Assembly: GCA_020026415.1 (NCBI GenBank)
Contig: JAHHQL010000022.1
Location: 1 to 28,286, forward strand
Source of the DNA: Alistipes sp.
GTDB taxonomy: Bacteria > Bacteroidota > Bacteroidia > Bacteroidales > Rikenellaceae
DNA length: 28,286 nucleotides
Direction: 5' to 3'
Below the pieces are notes generated by a model. That model was not told where the DNA came from and did not search any database. It saw only the letters and a program-made list of their open reading frames with translations. Below are positions 25,583 to 28,286 of this stretch, piece after piece. Made by a program: the position numbers and the translations under genes. Within the stretch, counting starts at the first letter, position 1. Each line of letters starts with the position of its first letter.

Positions 25583-25617
25583 GGCAGGACAGAGCGTATT
25601 ATCCGTTCTGCCCTGCC
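25583..25617 (-). terminator. Probable terminator of the LRR lipoprotein gene
   Basis: An imperfect stem GGCAGG-CAGA-CG pairs with CG-TCTG-CCTGCC around a short AT loop, 22 bp after the stop. The T tail on the minus strand (GTTTGT) is weak. Confidence 0.5.
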
Positions 25618-25639
25618 TTCCAAAATACGGATCATCCTA

Positions 25640-27007
25640 TTATTGGGTTACGATGTTGATGCCGGAGAAGTTCTTCGCTTCGCCTCTTACATAATCCTCC
25701 TCGGCTCCGCTATCTACACGAATCGTGTGCAGTTGGGGATTATTGTAGAAAATCATATATTCGTAGGCATCCATGAAACTATCGTTTTTCAGATCTATCA
25801 TTTCCAGATTAGGCATATCCTGCAACTCGATCTGGGCAATGAGCGTATTCAGACTGAAGTCGGCTTTCGTAATGAGATTATTACTCATGTAGCAACGGAA
25901 AAGCATAGGCATCTTACTGAAATCAGCCTCTGTAATGGCATTGTTAAAAATAGTAAGAAACATCAATTTAGGAAGATCGAAATCAATCTTCGTAAGTTTG
26001 TTATCATAGGCCACCAGATGCTGCAATGCGGGAAGATTGTTCAGCGTAAGTTTTTGAAGTTGGTTTTGCTCAAGGTAAAGTTTCTCCATGAGAGGCAGAT
26101 TCGAGGCCTCGAATTCCATAAGTGCTCCCTCACGGAAATCCATTCCTGTCAACAAAGGCATATCCACCACCTTCAACGAAGTGATTTTGGTCTGACGTGC
26201 CACCAGAATAGAAAGATTCTTCAAGGAAGAAAGATCCAATGCCGAAAGAGCCGTACCATAAACATCAACAATCTCCAGTGCGGTGTTATGCCTCAAATCA
26301 AGCGTTGCAACACCCGTCTTGAAAAGGCGCAGATCCTTCAGGACAGTCAATTCTGAAAGATCGATCTCCAGAATCGGATTTCCCCCTAAGTGCAATTGCG
26401 TAAGTTTTTTCAGACTGCGGATTGGCTCGGCACTCTTGATGCGGTGATAATTCACGGTCAGCGTGTCGAGGTTGGCGAAATACTGCAAACCCTCGAGGCT
26501 CGAGAAGGTATTCTCCTCAGTGATCCCATCATCCATCCGGTAACTGAATTCAAGTTTATGGATCGTAAGAGCCTCCTCCACAATGATGTTCTGGTCACCG
26601 TTGGCATCCAAACCGGGGATCTCCAACAATTTCTTCTTCAAAAGAGGATCTTCAAATTCGATCACTCGCTTCATAGGATCGATTTCAACAGTCACCTCAC
26701 ACTGCGCATCAGCTTTGATGCCGTCTTTCAAGGCGGTCACACGAATGAAAGCCACACCTTCGGACAAGGCTTTCACTTCACCATCCGCTACACAGACAAC
26801 CTTCTCGTCCGTACTGAGCCACATTATCTCAGCCGGTTTGGGAGCCCCGCTGAGGCTTACTTGAGCCGTTTCCCCCACACGAAGCGTCAATGTTTCGGGA
26901 TTAAGTTTGATTTTGAAAGGCTTGACAGGATCGTCGCTGTCCGAGCAAGCCGATAAGAAGAGAATACTCAAAAGCATCCAGAGGAAGAAGAATCGTTCCT
27001 TTTTCAT
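25640..27007 (-). CDS. Leucine-rich-repeat surface lipoprotein with Big2-like domain
   Basis: The 455 residues begin with a lipoprotein signal (LFLSAC, lipid Cys21), followed by SDSDDP, an acidic export signal, so the protein is probably on the outer surface. Residues about 30-118 resemble a bacterial Ig-like group 2 domain (LNPETLTLRVGETAQVSLSG, later VKALSEGVAFIRVTA). From about 170 to 440 there are roughly twelve irregular leucine-rich repeats of about 21-23 residues with LxxLxLxxN/LDLS spacing, similar to BspA/internalin-like repeats that mediate protein binding. ATG 27007 precedes the KK-hydrophobic signal; the upstream in-frame ATG gives no signal sequence. Its promoter is well defined (27082-27112). 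Base composition is more AT-rich than neighbours, which may reflect recent acquisition or relaxed selection. Confidence 0.88.
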   Translation of the reverse strand: MKKERFFFLWMLLSILFLSACSDSDDPVKPFKIKLNPETLTLRVGETAQVSLSGAPKPAEIMWLSTDEKVVCVADGEVKALSEGVAFIRVTALKDGIKADAQCEVTVEIDPMKRVIEFEDPLLKKKLLEIPGLDANGDQNIIVEEALTIHKLEFSYRMDDGITEENTFSSLEGLQYFANLDTLTVNYHRIKSAEPIRSLKKLTQLHLGGNPILEIDLSELTVLKDLRLFKTGVATLDLRHNTALEIVDVYGTALSALDLSSLKNLSILVARQTKITSLKVVDMPLLTGMDFREGALMEFEASNLPLMEKLYLEQNQLQKLTLNNLPALQHLVAYDNKLTKIDFDLPKLMFLTIFNNAITEADFSKMPMLFRCYMSNNLITKADFSLNTLIAQIELQDMPNLEMIDLKNDSFMDAYEYMIFYNNPQLHTIRVDSGAEEDYVRGEAKNFSGINIVTQ

Positions 27008-27081
27008 AACAGTTTGTTTTAAGGTTTGTTTTTCGGAGATCATACGGCTCTGTTTTTTATTTTTACATATAACAGCCTTTG

Positions 27082-27112
27082 CAAAAATACATTACTTAAC
27101 GAACTATCCAAA
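27082..27112 (-). promoter_or_regulatory. Promoter of the LRR lipoprotein gene
   Basis: Minus-strand -33 TTTG (27112-27109), 19-bp spacer, -7 TATTTTTG (27089-27082). Both boxes and spacing match consensus; leader about 70 nt. Confidence 0.7.
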
Positions 27113-27306
27113 TGTTTACACAAAAATATTTCACACAAACTCTTCAGGAGATATAAAAAATCGGAGGAAGAGAAAAAAACGCAAACAGGACGAACAGACA
27201 TGCATTGTCCGCACCGGACAGGCCGACCGGATTATCGTAATCCGAAAGGAAGACGGACAGCCTCGCATCGGATGCCGCCCGAAGACATTAATTCCGATTT
27301 TTTGCT

Positions 27307-27314
27307 TATCTTTA
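27307..27314 (+). promoter_or_regulatory. Possible -7 element for the PH-domain gene
   Basis: TATCTTTA differs from TAnnTTTG only in the last base. It lies 37 bp before ATG 27352. No good -33 is visible. Confidence 0.3.
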
Positions 27315-27351
27315 CATTATGTCAAACCCACATAAAATAAAACAAAACCAA

Positions 27352-27732
27352 ATGGGACTCATGAACACGATCTTCGGAAATGTATCCGAAATGAATACGG
27401 AAGAATTGCAGCAGGAATTTGCCCCCCTGCTCTGCGACGGCGAACGCATCGAGCGCGCCTACAAACTGATCCGCGACAAATGGATCTTCACCGACAAACG
27501 GCTCATCATCCAAGATGTCCAAGGGGTGACCGGCAAGAAACGCGACTACCACTCGATCCCCTACCGCTCGGTGGAGCATTTCTCCATCGAGACGGCCGGC
27601 ACGTTCGACACCGATGCCGAGATGAAGATCTGGGTCAGAGGCTGTGCCGTGCCTGTCGAACAGAATTTCGGCAGAAACTCCAACATCAAGGAAATCCAGA
27701 AGATGCTGGCCCGATACGTACTCTCCTGCTGA
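27352..27732 (+). CDS. Small PH-domain-like protein
   Basis: The 126 residues match the bacterial pleckstrin-homology pattern of about 120 residues: a helical lead (TEELQQEFAPLLCDGERIERAYKL), then beta strands with RDKWIFTDKRLIIQDVQG, KKRDYHSIPYRSVEHFSIETAG, and WVRG, closing with a C-terminal helix. No signal peptide or membrane helix is seen, so it is cytosolic. Function in this family is unknown; some bind lipids or partners. ATG 27352 (MGLMNTIF) is preferred; ATG 27361 is also possible, while ATG 27319 lies within the probable promoter start region. Single gene with a strong terminator downstream. Confidence 0.82.
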   Translation: MGLMNTIFGNVSEMNTEELQQEFAPLLCDGERIERAYKLIRDKWIFTDKRLIIQDVQGVTGKKRDYHSIPYRSVEHFSIETAGTFDTDAEMKIWVRGCAVPVEQNFGRNSNIKEIQKMLARYVLSC

Positions 27733-27758
27733 TTTTCCGCAAGGAAACTCCGTTCCAC

Positions 27759-27807
27759 GCTCCGCCACGGTCTGTCTTTTTTCGGGACAGGCTGTGGCGG
27801 AGCATTC
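27759..27807 (+). terminator. Long-hairpin terminator after the PH-domain gene
   Basis: GCTCCGCCAC (27759-27768) pairs with GTGGCGGAGC (27794-27803), with an inner CTGTC/GACAG stem (27772-27776 with 27786-27790). It is followed by ATTCTTTT. Confidence 0.8.
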
Positions 27808-28245
27808 TTTTGCGACACGGGAGGAACACGGGCGTGACCGTGCAATCGCCCGCTTGCGGGGCAATCCCGCCGCTACTGTGCCGTTCGGGCACTTCGGCGG
27901 CACAGTCCCATCGGTTCTGCATCACGCCTTACCCGATCCAACTCTCTTTCGTCCGACCCGACGAACTTCGGAATCTTCTCCGAAACCGAAAGAAAGTCCA
28001 TACAGTTGAAAAAGAAATAATTCATGGTTTGCACAAGAACACATCAAGACACCAGCGGAATCTATTTGTAAAACAGTTCCACAATATTATAAAATTTCTG
28101 AAATATATTTTATTTAAAATATTTATTTTCTAAATTTGAAACAGATTAAAATAATAATATTTTTATTCTCACTTGCCACATAATTGATATTACACAATCT
28201 ACTAATTTAACCAATCCGAAAAATATTGTACAAAACTAAAGAACT
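27808..28245. other. Intergenic region: GC-rich hairpins then an AT-rich leader
   Basis: No supported gene. The first 100 bp are GC-rich with further inverted repeats, for example TGTGCCG and CGGCGGCACA near 27870-27905. From about 28010 the DNA becomes very AT-rich up to the start of the next gene. Frames open here have unlikely composition. Confidence 0.5.
28131..28138 (+). promoter_or_regulatory. -7 promoter element upstream of the truncated gene
   Basis: TAAATTTG fits TAnnTTTG in AT-rich DNA, about 107 bp before the ATG. The -33 is unclear. Confidence 0.35.
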
Positions 28246-28286
28246 ATGAAATCAAAACTTATGCTTATGAGAATTTTCTTGATTCT
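28246..28286 (+). CDS. Start of a probable exported protein (cut by the window edge)
   Basis: Thirteen codons are visible: MKSKLMLMRIFLI. A basic start followed by hydrophobic residues looks like a signal peptide. The A-rich AAAGAACT before the ATG fits Bacteroidetes starts. A long AT-rich leader before an exported protein is common for outer-membrane nutrient-uptake genes, but the product cannot be named from this fragment. Confidence 0.55.
   Translation, partial: MKSKLMLMRIFLI

Noticed and set aside
27480..28133. A 217-codon frame overlapping the PH-domain gene and the spacer
   Set aside because: It is out of frame with the PH-domain gene and continues through the terminator into AT-rich DNA.

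Overview
The window looks like a core-genome segment of a Bacteroidales bacterium, most likely Alistipes/Rikenellaceae. The family-level call rests on protein families and is an inference. Supporting signs are many intergenic matches to the Bacteroidetes sigma-ABfr promoter (-7 TAnnTTTG, with -33 TTTG/TTG about 19-21 bp upstream), A-rich translation starts without Shine-Dalgarno sequences, a three-subunit type-B fumarate reductase/succinate dehydrogenase, and lipoproteins with an acidic SDDDD-like export signal after the lipid cysteine. No mobile element, CRISPR array or rRNA was seen.

Layout. 1-4.5 kb: dsbD (-), a family 2 glycosyltransferase (+), a patatin-like phospholipase (-) and 5-formyltetrahydrofolate cyclo-ligase (-). 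4.5-8.25 kb: sdhC/frdC-frdA-frdB (+), with its own promoter and terminator, for anaerobic fumarate respiration. 8.4-16.8 kb: the minus-strand elongasome operon mreB-mreC-mreD-mrdA(PBP2)-rodA, ending in a P2B-type calcium ATPase whose start overlaps the rodA stop. 16.9-19.3 kb: gpsA-pgi (+), divergent from mreB. 19.4-20.2 kb: a gene-poor stretch holding a possible orphan transcript and tRNA-Leu(GAG). 20.3-23.6 kb: a small secreted duplicated-repeat protein (+), a DAHP synthase/chorismate mutase fusion (-), a small lipoprotein (-) and fabI (-). 23.7-27.1 kb: two probably surface-exposed lipoproteins (-), one with an Fn3-like domain and one with a Big2-like domain plus leucine-rich repeats. 27.3-28.3 kb: a small PH-domain-like protein (+), an AT-rich gap, and the first codons of a probable exported protein cut by the window edge.

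Most of the window is housekeeping. The parts most worth a second look are the promoter/terminator-bounded non-coding stretch near 19.5-19.95 kb with mutually exclusive hairpins, the perfect palindrome filling the promoter spacer of the DAHP synthase gene, the calcium pump translationally coupled to the rod-shape operon, the apparently leaderless glycosyltransferase mRNA, and the short duplicate of the frdB 3' end.
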